DNA of 6,795 nt from Chitinophaga pinensis. Its GTDB lineage: Bacteria > Bacteroidota > Bacteroidia > UKL13-3. A program made the position numbers and the translations under genes. The first letter of the stretch is position 1; each line of letters begins with the position of its first letter. Of the stretch, positions 6,000 to 6,795 are shown in pieces. The DNA lies in contig CAMCQX010000089.1 of assembly GCA_945876985.1 (NCBI GenBank), positions 1 through 6,795 on the forward strand. The letters are read 5' to 3'. The notes under the pieces are model-generated. The model saw only the letters and a program-made list of their open reading frames with translations. It was not told where the DNA came from and did not search any database.

Positions 6000-6650
6000 A
6001 TGCTACATAGAGAAGGAAAAGCTACGATACTTATTACATTATTAGGTTTATTTGCCTTAAATTTTGCCATTGGTTTTACTGAAATTAATTGGTTAATCAA
6101 CTCCATTTTGTTTTTATCAGTGGTGTTTTTGATCATTATACTTCAGTTTTTCAGGAATCCAACAGTTACAGTCATTCAAAATGAAAATCAAGTAATTTGC
6201 CCAGCAGATGGAAAAGTGGTAGTGATTGAAGAAGTGATGGAAACTGAATATTATAATGAAAAAAGAATTCAAGTTTCTGTATTTATGAGTCCATTCAATG
6301 TGCATGTAAATCGCAATCCAATTGGTGGAATCGTAAAATATTTTAAATACCATAAAGGTTTATACTTAGTAGCTTGGCATCCAAAATCATCAACTGAAAA
6401 CGAACGTACCACTACAGTTATTGAAAAAGCTGATGGTGTTTCGGTATTGTTCCGTCAAATTGCGGGAGCTTTAGCAAAACGAATAGTTTGGTATGTAAAA
6501 GAAGGACAACAAGCAGAACAAGGTGCTGAAATGGGTTTTATAAAATTTGGTTCTCGTGTTGATTTGTTTTTGCCTTTAGGTACTAAAATAAATGTAAATC
6601 TTAACCAAGTGGTTAAAGGTGGAAAAACTGTTTTAGCAGAATTTAAATAA
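6000..6650 (+). CDS. psd: Phosphatidylserine decarboxylase proenzyme, short type
   Basis: The enzyme converts phosphatidylserine to phosphatidylethanolamine at the inner membrane. It is made as a proenzyme that cleaves itself at a Gly-Ser bond, leaving a pyruvoyl cofactor on the new alpha chain. The 216 residues match the short bacterial Psd family. Two hydrophobic segments at about 8-26 and 33-51 anchor it, followed by FRNP. The catalytic core shows CPADGKVVVIE with Asp70, SPFNVHVNRNPIGG with His102, and IKFGSRVDLFLP with cleavage expected between Gly184 and Ser185. Asp70, His102 and Ser185 form the expected self-cleavage triad. The ATG at 6000 begins just before the first membrane segment and is preceded by an A-rich leader. 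The gene is transcribed divergently from the suf operon and has no functional link to it. A large repeat hairpin lies 34 bp beyond the stop. Confidence 0.95.
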   Translation: MLHREGKATILITLLGLFALNFAIGFTEINWLINSILFLSVVFLIIILQFFRNPTVTVIQNENQVICPADGKVVVIEEVMETEYYNEKRIQVSVFMSPFNVHVNRNPIGGIVKYFKYHKGLYLVAWHPKSSTENERTTTVIEKADGVSVLFRQIAGALAKRIVWYVKEGQQAEQGAEMGFIKFGSRVDLFLPLGTKINVNLNQVVKGGKTVLAEFK

Positions 6651-6684
6651 AGCTAGATTTAGGAATTAATAATATGCCAAAAGT

Positions 6685-6747
6685 TTCGTCATTGCGAGGC
6701 ACGAAGCAATCTCACTGAGGGATTGCTTCGTTCCTCGCAATGACGAA
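6685..6747. repeat. CGTCATTGCGAGG-type interspersed palindromic repeat
   Basis: This is a near-perfect hairpin with 27-bp arms (6685-6711 and 6721-6747), one mismatch (C6700 against T6732) and a 9-base loop. The arms contain CGTCATTGCGAGG and ACGAAGCAATC. From general knowledge, this word is found as a dispersed palindromic repeat in many Bacteroidota and alphaproteobacterial genomes. It is clearly richer in G+C than its surroundings. It lies 34 bp downstream of psd and could act as a transcription barrier, although it has no proper T-tract for an intrinsic terminator. No gene is visible from here to the end of the window. Confidence 0.9.
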
Positions 6748-6795
6748 TAATAAGTTTTTGCAAAACAATATTGACTTATCAATCAAAATATTGAA

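Noticed and set aside
6117..6353. Minus-strand open frame inside psd
   Set aside because: It is entirely antisense to the conserved catalytic core of Psd and shows no family features.
6685..6747. Hairpin as a standard intrinsic terminator of psd
   Set aside because: The stem is much longer than usual and is followed by AATAATAAG rather than a T-run; a dispersed palindromic repeat explains it better, though it may still slow transcription.
6754..6793. Small inverted repeats near the right edge (GTTTT/AAAAC and CAATATT/AATATTG)
   Set aside because: Arms of 5-7 bp in very AT-rich sequence are expected by chance, and the region is cut by the window end.

Overview
The window is AT-rich (by eye about one third G+C). 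It reads as a stretch of a Bacteroidota (Bacteroidetes) chromosome. The evidence is the sufB-sufC-sufD-sufS gene order, the TAnnTTTG-type -7 promoter elements, the lack of strong Shine-Dalgarno sequences, and a short two-membrane-segment phosphatidylserine decarboxylase. Also typical of that phylum are stand-alone four-helix-bundle and GxxExxY genes set among short repeats. I cannot name a genus.

Layout, right to left along the main transcription unit (minus strand): sufB (5764-4313), a four-helix-bundle '23S rRNA intervening sequence' type gene (4216-3821), sufC (3782-3024), sufD (2894-1608), a GxxExxY gene (1577-1179), and sufS (984 to the left edge, incomplete at its C-terminus). SufB, SufC and SufD form the Fe-S cluster scaffold complex and its ATPase. 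SufS is the cysteine desulfurase that supplies sulfur. All key residues that fall inside the window are intact. On the plus strand, divergent from sufB, is psd (6000-6650), a phosphatidylserine decarboxylase proenzyme for phosphatidylethanolamine synthesis. The 235-bp divergent spacer holds -7 promoter candidates for both directions and a nested dyad just upstream of the sufB -7 element.

The unusual part is what lies between the suf genes. All three junctions are occupied by repeat-bounded insertions, each of a different sequence family. Between sufB and sufC is a gene cassette whose outer ends are about 31-33-bp inverted repeats of a TTAGTACTTAGT-type sequence, with a further direct copy inside. 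Between sufC and sufD is a geneless, long imperfect palindrome with TTCGAATTT/CGAAATATT arms. Between sufD and sufS is a GxxExxY cassette bounded by a TGTGAAATC tandem repeat on one side and a CGCAAAG-type array with inverted ends on the other; the edge of that array supplies the GxxExxY stop codon. The edges fall within about 0-12 bp of the flanking suf stop and start codons, so the suf reading frames are undamaged. A fourth family, a 27-bp-arm hairpin of the CGTCATTGCGAGG type, lies downstream of psd. The window therefore combines conserved housekeeping genes with an operon whose spacers have been repeatedly colonised by small, possibly mobile, intervening-sequence-like elements.
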